From Neelides folsomi (taxonomy: Eukaryota > Arthropoda > Collembola > Neelipleona > Neelidae), in the NCBI GenBank assembly GCA_034687125.1, contig JAQGBZ010000069.1, forward strand, positions 62,001-126,000: a stretch of DNA of 64,000 bases, in the 5' to 3' direction. How positions within the stretch are numbered: the stretch's first letter is position 1; each line of letters starts with the position of its first letter. Below the pieces are notes generated by a model. That model worked only from the letters and a program-made list of their open reading frames with translations. It ran no database searches and was not told the origin of the DNA. Positions 12,455 to 23,864 of the stretch are shown one piece after another. Made by a program: the position numbers and the translations under genes.

Positions 12455-14842
12455 CTAAGGAGTTGCTTTAATTGTAGGAAATTTATTTTTGAAATAATAT
12501 AATATTATTCTTAATACATATTTTATATAAAAATAATAATGAATAAATAATTCCAAAAGATAAATGAATAATGAAACTAATAATAACGAGGAACAAATGA
12601 TGAATATTGGTAAAAATTTGCGAATTATTAACGGAACTGGGTTGTATGTTACGGGAGATTTAAGTAAACTTTTAAATGTGTTGATTTTATCGAAATGAAT
12701 TCGATTCCATTTCTTAGCTTCCTTATAAAGAGTTTTATTTTTAAAATAGAATGATAAAATTGGTAATGTAATTTCATAACCTTCTTTCCATAATTGTAAA
12801 ATACCGGCTTCTAACATTGAGATATAAATAGATTTAAATCTCTCGTTAAAATTGGAATGAAAAAGAAAATCTATAATATAAAAGTATGAATAACTATTAT
12901 CAGCATAAGGAACATCCTTTTTAAATTCTCTTTCTTTAATCATATAAAATTTACCTAAACAAAGAAATTCAATATTTTTTTCGAAGAGAAGTATTTGATC
13001 AGTTTTATCTAATAGTACAAAGTTTAAAGGAAGTTTTATTTCACTTATTTCATTACGAAATGAAATAGATTTTTTATTATCTACAATTATATTTGCATGT
13101 AAAAAAGAATTAATCTTATTTTTATATATTTCAAACATATTGATACCCTTGTTTGAAAATTGTAATGTTTCCAAAAAAGCTGGATAAGAATTTTCTGAAA
13201 TATATTTAAAACCCTGTTTATAATCTAATTTTTCAATTTTTGAATATTCAATTATGATAGCCTGAGAAGCAATTAAACTAAATGAATATATTGTAATATT
13301 TTGAGATGAATAAGCCAAATCCTCAAATGTATTAAATGATGATGGATTATGATCAATAGCAATATTTAAAAACAATTTAGATTTATAGACCGAAGTTATT
13401 ATAAAACTCATAAAAATTAATATAGGTATAATTATAACATGTTTAATATTAATTAATTTGATTTTCTCAAATGCATCATGTGATTGTTCAATCAATAGTT
13501 GGATAAGTGCAATATATAAAGTATTTAATTTTAGAAATTTATTTTCTTTCCAATATTTAGAATTAATAAAAAGAACTTTTAGGAGTAATATGATTGATAT
13601 TAAAGAAATTGAAAAATAAATCCAAAAGATTTTACTAAAAGGAGAAAGTAAAAGTGAATAATTAACATAAGTTGACTTATCAATAAAGTTTGTGAAAGTA
13701 AAAGAAGATATAAAAGTAATTGGTAAATAACTAGCAGAATAAGTATATTTGTTAAGTACAGTATATTTATTTGTCGATATATCGCCGATAATGTTTTTTA
13801 TACTATGATACCAAAAAATATATTTAATTACATTGAATCTTTCTGGTTCCCAATTTTCAAATGATACATTTAAATCTTTACTAATAATTTCCATTAAACA
13901 ATATATAGATTCAGAACAAAATGGAAGTTTATCTAACATGTGACATCGAATATAATAATTATATATATCTTTTTTTTTATAATTATAACTATGGTCATAA
14001 TTAAATATGATTGCACCTTCGAAATCTTTTAAATGATTAAATTTTGAAACAAATCCAAATTTTAAAATTGGTAAATTTGACATTTCGTTTTCTGGAATAA
14101 TTATTAAATTATTTATAAACTCTTTTAATACAGTTGATTGTTTTGGATCATTAAAATTATTATATTTTTGAAAACTTTTCAAAATCATTAAATTTTTGGG
14201 TGGATTGTCATCTTCAGAAATTGTAAAGAAAAAAGAATTATCTGCTGGATAATAAAAACTATTCCAAGACATCCTATCATAAATATCCCCTGTTTTATAA
14301 TCATCGTTTAAATCCTCAACTTCATTGAATGTTAAATTGAATTGTACGGCTATAATAAAAAAATTAAATGTTTTAAGTGCAAAAAGTTGATTTAAATCAC
14401 GAGCATTAGTAAGTACTGAAAAAAATATATTGAGTGTTTTGATTTTTACTTCGCTGATAAAAAATGTTGCTGTGCATAAAGGGTATTTCCGAACGTAACT
14501 TGATGAAATAATTAATTCCATGAGATATCCATTTGTGTCATTTTGTTGTAATGTAAACTCCCGATTTTTATACGAACGTCCCTTGTAATGAAACTGTATT
14601 GATAATACAGAACTAAAACTTGCAAAATATTCAACATAATTTTTTAATAAATAATTCTCTTTTCCATCTAATACTCTTTTAAATAAATAAATTTCACAAT
14701 TACTGAAATTCTCGAGAGATGAAAAGCTTTCTTGATTATTTTCATAATTAGATTTATAATTGAATTCTAACGAAAGAATAAAATTTATATTTGTTAATGC
14801 ATTTATGTATAACGCATTTATTAAAATATAGCGAAAGACCAT
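12455..14842 (-). CDS. Divergent ionotropic receptor (IR), intronless, 795 aa
   Basis: One uninterrupted frame from ATG 14842. The order is a signal-like N-terminus, a long extracellular region, helix M1 near residues 405-430 (FWIYFSISLISIILLLKVLF), a pore segment with IALIQLLIEQSHDAF, M2 (HVIIIPILIFMSFIITSVYK), the second ligand-binding half, and M3 close to the C-terminus (FLPIFIICSSLLLVSLFIYL). This is the architecture of arthropod IRs, which are variant glutamate-receptor channels on sensory dendrites. The lobes are highly diverged, and I cannot point to the canonical Arg or Asp/Glu ligand contacts, as is common in lineage-expanded IRs. Single-exon structure and the adjacent decayed copy fit a young, expanding, AT-rich chemoreceptor family. 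Confidence 0.85.
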   Translation of the reverse strand: MVFRYILINALYINALTNINFILSLEFNYKSNYENNQESFSSLENFSNCEIYLFKRVLDGKENYLLKNYVEYFASFSSVLSIQFHYKGRSYKNREFTLQQNDTNGYLMELIISSSYVRKYPLCTATFFISEVKIKTLNIFFSVLTNARDLNQLFALKTFNFFIIAVQFNLTFNEVEDLNDDYKTGDIYDRMSWNSFYYPADNSFFFTISEDDNPPKNLMILKSFQKYNNFNDPKQSTVLKEFINNLIIIPENEMSNLPILKFGFVSKFNHLKDFEGAIIFNYDHSYNYKKKDIYNYYIRCHMLDKLPFCSESIYCLMEIISKDLNVSFENWEPERFNVIKYIFWYHSIKNIIGDISTNKYTVLNKYTYSASYLPITFISSFTFTNFIDKSTYVNYSLLLSPFSKIFWIYFSISLISIILLLKVLFINSKYWKENKFLKLNTLYIALIQLLIEQSHDAFEKIKLINIKHVIIIPILIFMSFIITSVYKSKLFLNIAIDHNPSSFNTFEDLAYSSQNITIYSFSLIASQAIIIEYSKIEKLDYKQGFKYISENSYPAFLETLQFSNKGINMFEIYKNKINSFLHANIIVDNKKSISFRNEISEIKLPLNFVLLDKTDQILLFEKNIEFLCLGKFYMIKEREFKKDVPYADNSYSYFYIIDFLFHSNFNERFKSIYISMLEAGILQLWKEGYEITLPILSFYFKNKTLYKEAKKWNRIHFDKINTFKSLLKSPVTYNPVPLIIRKFLPIFIICSSLLLVSLFIYLLELFIHYYFYIKYVLRIILYYFKNKFPTIKATP

Positions 14843-16154
14843 TTTTGTAAAAATTTTTTTTAAAGAGCGGAATTTTGATATTTGAAATTTATAAAATTAA
14901 ACATGAAACAATCAATTATTTAAAAATTAAATTAAAATTTTATTAACTTTGCTTATTTTTTTTTAACCAATATTCATTTTAACAAAATTTAAACTTTCCA
15001 ATTTTTAAATTCATATCATAATTTAAATTTAAATATTTTTTAAAATATTTCTTTTTAAGTTATTTTAATATTTATTTAAGAATTAGGGACATAAAGTAAT
15101 TGATTTAATTAAATTACAGATATAAAACAATTTAAGTCAGAGTTCCATAGGAAATTATTCTTTTTAGATTGAGTTACAGTTCCAATGTTATCCAATATAA
15201 ATATATTTTATGACATTTGTTGTTCTTGTGCTTAACACAATAATAATTATAAAAGTGTATTTATTCAGGACATTTTTAATCGACTACATTAATAATTAAA
15301 GGGAGTTTTTATCAGAGATAAACTTCTTCGTGCGACCTAAACAAATAGATTTTGCATCTGCACGTCATTATGGAATTATTTATAATAGATTAATATTTAA
15401 AACTAAAAATTATAGTGATTAAAAATATTAATTATATATAAATTGAGTAGTTTAAGCAATTATAATCTTTATAAATAATTAATTTGTTATTGAAGTAGTT
15501 ATGAGTAATTGTTGGATTTCCTAATGTTGAATTTGTGATAAATTTTAGTCTTCAATGTTTGGGTCTTATCAACAACCTTCGATGATTTGGTCGATTGAAA
15601 CAATAAAATTTGAATATATTGAAGTTCTTTTTTTTACCGAGAAATGATAAAAAGTACGAAATGCTGTGAGCGAGTCTTGACCTCGCACCGTAACTTTCCT
15701 GGTCACCGCTATGCCCATTGTGCTATCGTAGGATCACAATGATTATCATTCTTATTTTATTCTACTTCACTTTTTTCCTCTTATCTGTCTTTCTGGAGTC
15801 TTTGGTCATTTAAATGTCTCTAGTATCATTTCCATAGAGGTGTGTTGATTCTCCTTATCAATGGACATTTCAAGCACATTGATATTCGCCCACAATACAA
15901 TATACATATTATTTAAAGTTAGCTTTTAATCGAATTCCATTATTTTTCCAACCAACATTATTACCTTATTAAAAATTAAATAACAAACAATTATTAATAA
16001 AATAAACTATGACATATACTTTTCCATTAATTAAAACACGAACGCAGATGAAAGAAATTAAATTGTTATGTATTCATTTAGAAAATCAATGTGGCACAGA
16101 TCGAAAATTGTATCTCGCTTGTAACAAAAATGCCATGAAGAAAATTGAACATCA
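14843..16154. other. Upstream region of the IR gene
   Basis: The first 400 bp (14843-15240) resemble the region upstream of the IR pseudogene (17770-18150): both have a GTTATAG/GTTACAG..CCAATGT..ACATTTGTT order, so the duplication included the promoter. A tRNA-like sequence at 15658-15733 is listed separately. No other gene is supported. Confidence 0.5.
15658..15733 (-). repeat. tRNA-derived sequence (SINE head or tRNA pseudogene)
   Basis: Read on the minus strand, it has a box-A-like TAGCACAATGGGCATAGC and a T-arm-like GCGAGGTCAAGACTCGC, in which a perfect 5-bp stem encloses a 7-nt loop resembling box B. Spacing between the boxes fits a tRNA. The acceptor stem is not convincing and the anticodon arm is degenerate, so a functional tRNA is unlikely. 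The sequence continues past the tRNA-like part into AT-rich tail sequence, as in a SINE. Confidence 0.5.
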
Positions 16155-17765
16155 AAATTTAATTTAGGAACAGGAATACAACCTCAACAATTTCATGACC
16201 TTCTTCCCATAATGGTAAAATACCCGACTCGAACATTGAGAAATAAATAAATTTAAATATCTCATTAAAATTGGAATGAGAATGAAATTCTATAAAATGA
16301 TTGTCTGAATAAGTATTATCAACATAAGAAACATCATTTTTAAATGCTCTTTCTTTAATCAAATAAAACTTTCCTGGACAAAAAAATTCAAAATATTTTT
16401 CATCGTAAACAATTTTGCTAATTTTATCTAATAGGACAAAAATTAAAGGAAGTTTTCACTCATGAGTGTATTTAAGATAATAGTTTTTTCATTAGAAACT
16501 ACAATTATATCTGAATTAATAATTAAGAATTTAATAAAGAACTAATCGTATTTTTAAATATTTCATGCATATGGATACGCTTTTGTCCAAATTGCAGGCA
16601 AATTCAAAGACCCGACTCCCGACCTTCAAGAGACCCGACCATTATCCTTAAGTATTACAACTCCTATATAAGATTCAAGTTACCCGCCTATCCGGCCTTC
16701 AAGGGACCCGACTACAGGACACCCGCCCTTCTAGATACACAGCCACGTGGCTAGCGGACCGTCAAGACACACGACAAATTGGAAAACAAAACATTTTTGT
16801 CGAAACAGGATTTAGATTTAGGATAATTATTGTCTCGATACGATTATATATTATTTTGTTGTTTGCCTTATATGTTATAACAATACAGATTGTTATCACA
16901 GAGCCATCTACAATTAAAATTACTAATCAAATATAATGTGCTCCAATCCATTTATTTAAATGAATACTTGTAGTTAATTCAAATTTCCATAACTTCAGTC
17001 ATAAATTAACTTTTTGACATAAATATAACCCAATAACTGCATTTAATTAAAGAAAACATGTTAAGTCATTGAAAACCCTTCAAAATTACTCTCAAGTTCC
17101 TTTCAAAATTACTTAAAAATGAGTTCAGGTAATCGACTTTCATGGTCGGAAATTGCATAGAAAAAGGAATTATCTGCTGGATAATAAATTTTGAATAGTT
17201 TTGAATAGATTTATAGATACTGTTTAAATCTCCCATTTCATTGGAATTTAAATCTCTCACTACATTGGATGTTAAATGAAATTGAAACGCGATGATAAAA
17301 AAATTAAATATTTTAAGTGCAAAAAATTGATTTAAATATGTAGCCTTTACATGCATTTTTAAAAATATACTATTTTTTTATTTGTTTTTCACTGATTAAA
17401 AATGTTGCTGTGCATAAAGGGTATTTCCGAACTTGATGAAATAATTAATTCCATGAAATATAACTTTTTTTGTAAAGTAAACTCCCGATTTTTATACAAA
17501 CGGCCGTTATAACGTGATTGTATTGATAAGACAGAACTAAAATTTGCAAAATATTCAACATAATTTTTTAATAAAGAATTTTCTTTTCCATCTTTTAGAT
17601 AAATTTTAAATAAATAAATTTCACAATTACTGAAAATCTCAAGAGATGAAGAACTTTTGTGCTGATTTTCATAACTAGATTTATATTTGAATTTAAACGA
17701 ATCAATTAAATTTATATTGATTATTGCATTTATAAATAAAAAAATTAATTATGATAAAAGGAAAA
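16155..17765 (-). pseudogene. Decayed tandem copy of the ionotropic receptor gene
   Basis: The 5' part (about 17065-17765) aligns with the first third of the intact IR, for example LNQFFALKIFNFFIIAFQF against LNQLFALKTFNFFIIAVQF. The 3' part (about 16155-16550) aligns with the end of the ligand-binding region, for example MIKERAFKNDVSYVDNTYS against MIKEREFKKDVPYADNSYS. The frame is broken by many indels. The middle third, including M1, pore and M2, is missing and replaced by unrelated sequence at about 16560-17050, part of it GC-rich. The extreme C-terminus with M3 is also absent. No product is expected. Confidence 0.85.
16605..16780. repeat. GC-rich insert with a ~72-bp duplicated motif inside the IR pseudogene
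   Basis: Two blocks with the pattern CCCG.CT.CC..CCTTCAAG.GACCCGAC start near 16611 and 16683, so the period is about 72 bp. Further CCCGCC and CGGACC words follow to about 16780. Base composition differs sharply from the AT-rich flanks, indicating an inserted element of unknown type. Confidence 0.6.
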
Positions 17766-19059
17766 ACCATTTTATTCAATTTTTAAAATAATCTTAAGAA
17801 AAAATTAACTTTCAGTTAATATTCAAATCATAAGCAGTTAAAGCATTTCTGTAAATTTTTCAGTTTAATTCTTTTAAAACTTTAAGAATAAAAGACAAGA
17901 AATGGATTTAATTTTCAATTTTATAAATTCGTTTGTTGTGAAAGTTTCGTGTGAAAATTTAATTCAAATTTATTTATTAACGATTTTAATTTTTTTTTCT
18001 AGCATCATGGGAATTAAATTAATTAGTTTAGCAAATAGGTTTGAAATTTAAATCCGAATTCAATAGCGTATTATTTTCTTTAGTTTGAGTTATAGTCCCA
18101 ATGTAAATATAAATACATTTTATAACATTTGTTATGTTCTTGTCATGATTAACATGTATATTTAAAGTAAATTTTAAATTGTATGTGTCAATGTTTCCTT
18201 GGACCCATACAATTTTTCGTTATTAAAATTTAATAAAAAAACAATTACTAAAGAAATTCAAATATGTATATGATGAAATAAACTGTTGCCTTAGATACAG
18301 TATGAACGCTGATGAGAACAATTAAATGCTTGTTTAGGTTAGGTTAAAATGTTAAAACAATTTAATGAAACAATTAAAATATTTTAATATCACTTATTGT
18401 TAATGTCACTTATTCAAAGAAGAAATTTTAATAAAATCGATATGAATTATATAAATGACATGAAACTGATGGTTATTTCATGCAAATAAGTCAAGAGCGT
18501 CTGAAACGGCGTCAAAGAAGTAAAAAAAGCGAAAGATTCAATTGAAACAAGGTCAATTGACAGAAGGCAGTGAGACTTCCTTTGGACGAAAAATTAGATT
18601 TTAATCATAAAAAATAACGAATCAAAAGCGAAGCTTATTTCACCCAATTAATCCCAAACTAATTTAGCCCAATTAAATCTAAGCTTGTTTAATCCATTGA
18701 TTAACTAAATATACTTTTGTTTAATTGAATTGGGATTTAGAATTTTAATTAATTTGGAGAATTCTGAATGTGTCTAATACCAGCGAAGATTCGATCTTCC
18801 ATCCGGTGGATGCGACGCATGAGCGTGAACTCTGATTGTCGGACTCACTTCATCAGCGAATCGTTTATTAAAAGATCCGGTTCAAGTTTGGAAATAAAAC
18901 GCTGCTTTGATTCCATTTTAACTAATGGCCAAATTAATAAAAGTTTTATACACAATTTTAAATGGAACTTGTTAATGTATTAAAGTTATAGTACCACTTT
19001 ACAATTTTTTCTATAAAACGTTAACGTTATGGTTAAATGAATAATTGTTATAATTATAA
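17766..19059. other. Gene-free region beyond the IR pseudogene
   Basis: Holds the duplicated IR upstream sequence (to about 18150) and the second dispersed repeat copy (18474-18539). A less AT-rich patch at 18765-18900 has no coding context that I can support. Confidence 0.45.
18474..18539. repeat. Copy 2 of the dispersed ~60-bp repeat
   Basis: Same orientation as the copy at 11724-11785, with a few substitutions within the CATGCAAATAAGTCAAG and AAACGGCGTCAA blocks. Confidence 0.7.
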
Positions 19060-20092
19060 TTATAACTCAATTTGGTTTTTAATTTCCGATTCGTCCGTAA
19101 TTGTTGAGCTCGAACTTCCGCTAGTACTCGAACAAGCAGATGAAGATTTTCCATAATCTAGGTCAAAGGTTGAAGTGCTTTCTACATTGTATTTCCCATC
19201 ATCGGCAAGAATCCGATTCCAATTTTTCTCAGCTTCAATTGACAATTTTCTCATTGAGATTTATGAAATCCTCATGCAGGTGATCATCAAAAACAAAGCG
19301 ACCCAACGAATGAAATTGAATAAATACCATCCGTGGTGGTGGTCGAACATTAAAGCAAAAGTCATCATGATTTCAGCAGCCACCGGAGGAAAAAAAGAAA
19401 AAAAACTAAAAATCCACAGCCATTTCTTTTGCTAAAATACACACCAAAAACAAGTAAAAAAAAATTCAATAAAATTTTGTTTTTAAGTTTATTACAATTA
19501 AATTATTAATTTTAGTTAATTAATTATTTCTATTAGATGATTAATTTTAGTTAGTTAATTAAATTTAATTAATGGAGTTTACGTTTTTGAAAGCAAGTAG
19601 CATGAAAACATATCCCAATATGGCACATGTGTCGAGGAACAAAGTAACTAAAGAATAATGATAATTGACAAAGAATTTATTTAAGATTAAATATTTAATT
19701 TTTATTTAATAAATTCTAATTTATTTGTTTTCTCTTGATCACGTATGGTATATGTATGGTATGAATTCAGTAATTACTTTTAAAGGTTGCGAATAAAAAA
19801 GCACAGGTTTCAGAAGCTATTGCAAATTGGCTTAAACTCATTTCCTCCTTCACATTTTCATTTCCTTCTTCCACCACGATGAAACAACTCCATTTGGAAT
19901 TTCCAAGATTCAAAGAGCAAAAACCGATAATTGTCACATGAGCCTAAAAATAATGGTTTTTTATTTAGTTAGGCTGGCTGTAAAGGTCAGGTCACGTGCA
20001 TTTTTAATTCTTACCACAATTCCAAAAATGGCAGCTTTTATGGACAAAGTTTCAACTTTAACGCAAGGACAACACGGGTGACTTCCTTCCAT
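19060..20092 (-). CDS. Small four-helix membrane protein, with a Ser-rich tail behind an in-frame stop
   Basis: Minus-strand exons 20092-20015, 19943-19778, 19647-19583 and 19431-19261 join in perfect phase (26 codons, 55+1, 2+21, 57 including the stop) and give 159 residues. The N-terminus is Cys-rich (MEGSHPCCPCVKVE). Four hydrophobic segments follow: [56 protein letters not shown] and LFNFIRWVALFLMITCM. The first extracellular loop is acidic and has two cysteines. The TAA at 19261-19263 comes immediately after the last helix, yet the same frame stays open for 67 more codons to 19060, encoding a charged, Ser-rich tail (AEKNWNRILADDGKYN, then SSSACSSTSGSSSS) that looks like a cytosolic tail. 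The family is not recognised. Confidence 0.75.
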
Positions 20093-20353
20093 CTTCAAAC
20101 CACACAAATTGACTGAAATGAATTTAATGAATTAATGGAAGCTTAATGTAATATAATTAAATAATGTCAGGTTTTTGAATAAAAGTAATTGTGCTTGAAT
20201 TTATGCTAATTATGTTAATTACTGTAAAGTGTTAATACGTTATAATTATCAATACGTTAATGTTAATCAGCTTCAATTAAAAATAATTCATTTATTTAAA
20301 AAAATTATTCAATACAAATATTCCATTTCGGGTTGTATTTATTTAATTATTAC

Positions 20354-20786
20354 GGTCAAAGTCCAGGACACGGGCCTGTTTCGGGCAACCATTGCCCGAA
20401 AAGAGGCAACCATTGCCAGTTTTTGGGCAATGTTGCCTCAAAAAGGCAAAATTGCCCGAAACGGGCAACGTTGCCCGTTAAAATATGAAGGTTGCCCGAC
20501 AAAATATGGACGTTGCCCGCAAGATTAGGAAAGTTGCCCGTCAAAATATGAATGTTGCCCTTTAAGATCTGAACCTTAATTTCATATTCTACACGTGATA
20601 AATAAAGTAGTTTATGAATTTTAATATATATATATGATATAATTCATAAGCTACTTTATTTATCACGTGTAGAATATGAAATTAAGGTACAGATCTTAAA
20701 GAGCAACATTCATATTTTGACGGGCAACCTTCATATTTTAACGGGCAATGGTTGCCCGAAACAGGCCCGCGTCCTGGACTTTGACC
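20354..20786. mobile_element. Foldback DNA element with a 9-bp target-site duplication
   Basis: The termini GGTCAAAGTCCAGGAC and GTCCTGGACTTTGACC are exact inverted repeats, flanked by AATTATTAC at 20345-20353 and 20787-20795. The arms continue inward with CGGGCAACCATTGCCCG-type words and the TTATTTATCACGTGTAGAAT segment, meeting at an (AT)-rich centre near 20630. The left arm (about 265 bp) is longer than the right (about 145 bp) because it holds four or five ~20-bp units of GTTGCCCGnnAAnATnnGnA. A 9-bp duplication fits Mutator-like elements. It is non-autonomous, with no transposase frame. Confidence 0.85.
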
Positions 20787-20795
20787 AATTATTAC

Positions 20796-21848
20796 TAATG
20801 TTTTATAAAATAAAAACTGATAAGACACATTGCATTCGTACATTTCAATAAGGCCCAAATTATGTATTTAATTATGTATTTAATAAATTTTAATATCACA
20901 CTTTTATTATAACCAGAGCATTGGAATTTTTAAGAAAATAATTGCACTGAGCGTAGAAACCTTTCAATTGAATATTTCTGAGTTATTAATTTCTTTCGAA
21001 TTGGGATTCTTCCCTAAACACGTTAATTTTTCAGATTTTAATTCAAAATATGTAAATATGTTCTAAAAGCTCAAAATATGCTCTAACATATGTGCTAACG
21101 TAAAAATATGTGAAATGTGTGTTTATAAGTATGCGCAAATCGACTTATTTTTGTATGAAACGGATACTATTAATTAGTTTGTACTGGTATGTGGAGAATA
21201 AGCTTACAAGTTAATATACGCAAAGTTGTATTGTATATTGCATCTGTAGTTGTACAAAGTTTGTACCATGCATATAGTTATTGCATAAATATACAAATAC
21301 AATATATCATTACAAGAATAAAAGTGTTATGCAAGAGGTGTATTAAAACTGTTTCTTAAAATTGATTGACCGGTTTAATGGGTCAAGTTATTTTTTGTTT
21401 AAACTGTATTTGGAGAACTTAAAAAGGGTTGTATAAGGTTTTATTTGCAAAGAAATGGATTGATTAATTGATTACTAATGCAGGAGAAAATTGCACGTTT
21501 CCAGTTTTTCCATTTTTAATTCTAAACGTCTTCTCCTACTCTCAACGATGAAAAGATAAGAATGAATTGTAAAGGTAAATTAAGAAAGTCCTTAAAATTC
21601 CAAATATTTGTTTTAGTCTCAGGGTCGTTTAAAAGACGCAATAAATTGCCCAAGGTTTTCCTCCTACTTTTTATTTTAAATAAAGTTTATCGACAGATTT
21701 TCACTTTTTTCAGTATTTTGTAAATAGTAAACATCTTAAAATCCTAACATTAACATTAACAAAATTTTGAGAAAAATAATAAAATTGATTAAGTTTATTA
21801 AATTATTTTTATTCGTTAAGTTTATTCTCTAAGTTTTAATTAATTAAT
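20796..21848. other. Gene-free spacer
   Basis: AT-rich region upstream of the gustatory-type receptor. No coding frame, RNA gene or clear repeat seen. Confidence 0.45.
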
Positions 21849-23316
21849 ATGTTAGGAAATCGTACACTTGGGATATACAATCACTTATTTAAAGTTGTAA
21901 GTTTGCTCCATATAATTCCTTATGTTTGGGATGAGAAAAATCGTAAACTTCGGGGTCGTGTGGATTACATTTGGCCATTCATTTACTTTGTCCAAGCCCT
22001 CCATTCCTCCTATTTATTTTATAAACTTGGAGAAGCGTATCTCAACAATGTTGAATTCTCTTTCCTCATATTTTTATCCGTTTGGAACATTATAACTTTC
22101 ATACCAATGATTGCACAAACTAATACGTTATTGAGGTACAAGAAATAAAAAAATATTTTGTAGTAATTAATATTAATATGTTAATAAAAGAATACTGACA
22201 ATTGAACTTTAATAATAATATGTTATGTAAAAACAACTGATTAATTATATATCATAAAGAACTGTAAAATAATAGGAGGAACGATGTTGCTCGTTGTGTA
22301 AATTCATGGCTCATAATTGAGTCCAAAATGAAAAAGAAGCCTGCAAAGAATATTGAATATTTCATCCTGACGTTCATTCCAATTGGGAGCATTCAATTTG
22401 TAGCACAAATCTTCATGTACTTTGATAACCCATACACTCCGAATTACATTTACCCCTTGTGGGGAGAGCCCGGGAAAGAAGCGATAGAGAATGATTATTG
22501 GGGTGTGAGGATTTGTGGGTTAATTGAGTTTGTTCTCAATTTCTTTATTTGGCAACTTGTGTTTTTCTACACATTTTTAACCATCGGCTTTGCTTCTTCT
22601 CTCATTTCATGGATCCAACAAGCAAAGTCAGAAATTTAAAAAAAAACTCTTAATGATTATTTAAACATATTTATTACATTTATAAATTGGATATCAATAA
22701 ATGGTTTTAAATATTTCAAAACAATTATATATGTTTAGGGAAAACGCGTCAGAAGTTGAGGCTTATTATCTTTATAAAATTAGCAGCGGATTTGTTGGTG
22801 AAGTAAACAACGCACTTTTTGTCATCATTCCAGGAGAAAAACTTGTCATTCTTTTTTTAACAGTAAAGATATTAATTTAATTTTTATTAATTGGCTTTAA
22901 TGCTAATCCTTATTAATTGGTTAAATTTTATTATTAATAATAATTTGTAATATTGATCACATAATTTGTAGTATTGTATTCTTAATTAGGTGACTGGGAT
23001 GTACAGTAGCACGCGATTTGATCTCCCACCGCTCCCTTATCTTCTCATGCCGATGACGACTCTGGCAATTTTGGTGTTCTTTGGAGCTGTTTATCCTCTC
23101 ATGGGTTCGTTATACGAAGAAGCTGAGGATTGCATTGCTCATTGGCGTTTTGCAATTGCTGAACTTCCGGATAGAAAATGGAGAAGGAAAAAATGGGCAG
23201 CCTTCACTCCTCTGGCTTTCTCAATTGCACATTTTTACCCTTTGAAGAAAAAGACGGTCCTGAACTTCTTTTCCATTGTTGCATATTATGTTATCACTCT
23301 CTTGTTTTATGAGTAA
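21849..23316 (+). CDS. Gustatory-receptor-like seven-helix chemoreceptor
   Basis: Exons 21849-22135, 22276-22626, 22739-22862 and 22990-23316 join in phase to give 362 residues, a normal length for insect-type chemoreceptors. About seven hydrophobic segments are present, including IWPFIYFVQALHSSYLFY, YFILTFIPIGSIQFVAQIF, LIEFVLNFFIWQLVFFYTFL, LPYLLMPMTTLAILVFFGAV and the final FFSIVAYYVITLLFYE. There is no signal peptide and no GPCR signature. The last cytosolic segment, with WRRKKWAAF before a Phe-rich final helix, is the usual Gr arrangement. Its overall design matches the gene at 45436-46755, suggesting one lineage-expanded family. Ligand unknown. Confidence 0.75.
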
Positions 23317-23864
23317 AATTGATGTTTAATTTGTAAATAAAGATGCATCCAATCCCAATTCAATAGTAAAAATATACGTCGCTATTCTTATCTCAATATG
23401 GTTAACATTTACATATTTAATAATTCAATATATGTAAAATTTAGAGTATTTTCTTAAAGTAATAGAATGATTGTTTTATATATTTATCTCGCATTTATCT
23501 TATACACAAATATGGTGATATCTACTTAAATTCGAATGTGGGCGATAGTAAATAAGTGATTACAATGTAATAACACAATGTAATATTTATGCAGTTTAAA
23601 ATACATATAATATACTGTATGTAGAGGACATAGATAAAAGATAAGTTTAAATTTATCATTATTAAATGTCACATTTCATTTTGTTAAAATGTTTGTTTTT
23701 CTTAAAAATCATGATTTTAAATTCTTAAATGCATATTTTGTTGTATTTAAAAACCAAAAAATATAAACCGTATTAATAGGAATTAACTTTCTTTTCAAAG
23801 TCGATAGGGCTGATAGCTGTTTACTGCTAGAGTTAGTGTGAATAAATTAAAAAAATTAAGTTGG
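23317..23864. other. Gene-free spacer
   Basis: AT-rich. No feature supported. Confidence 0.45.

Noticed and set aside
18768..18983. Plus-strand frame of 71 codons in a less AT-rich patch
   Set aside because: No neighbouring exon, signal peptide or recognisable motif; likely chance.
20229..20544. Overlapping frames on both strands with repeated G/C-P-like residues
   Set aside because: They are translations of the repeat arms of the foldback element, not genes.
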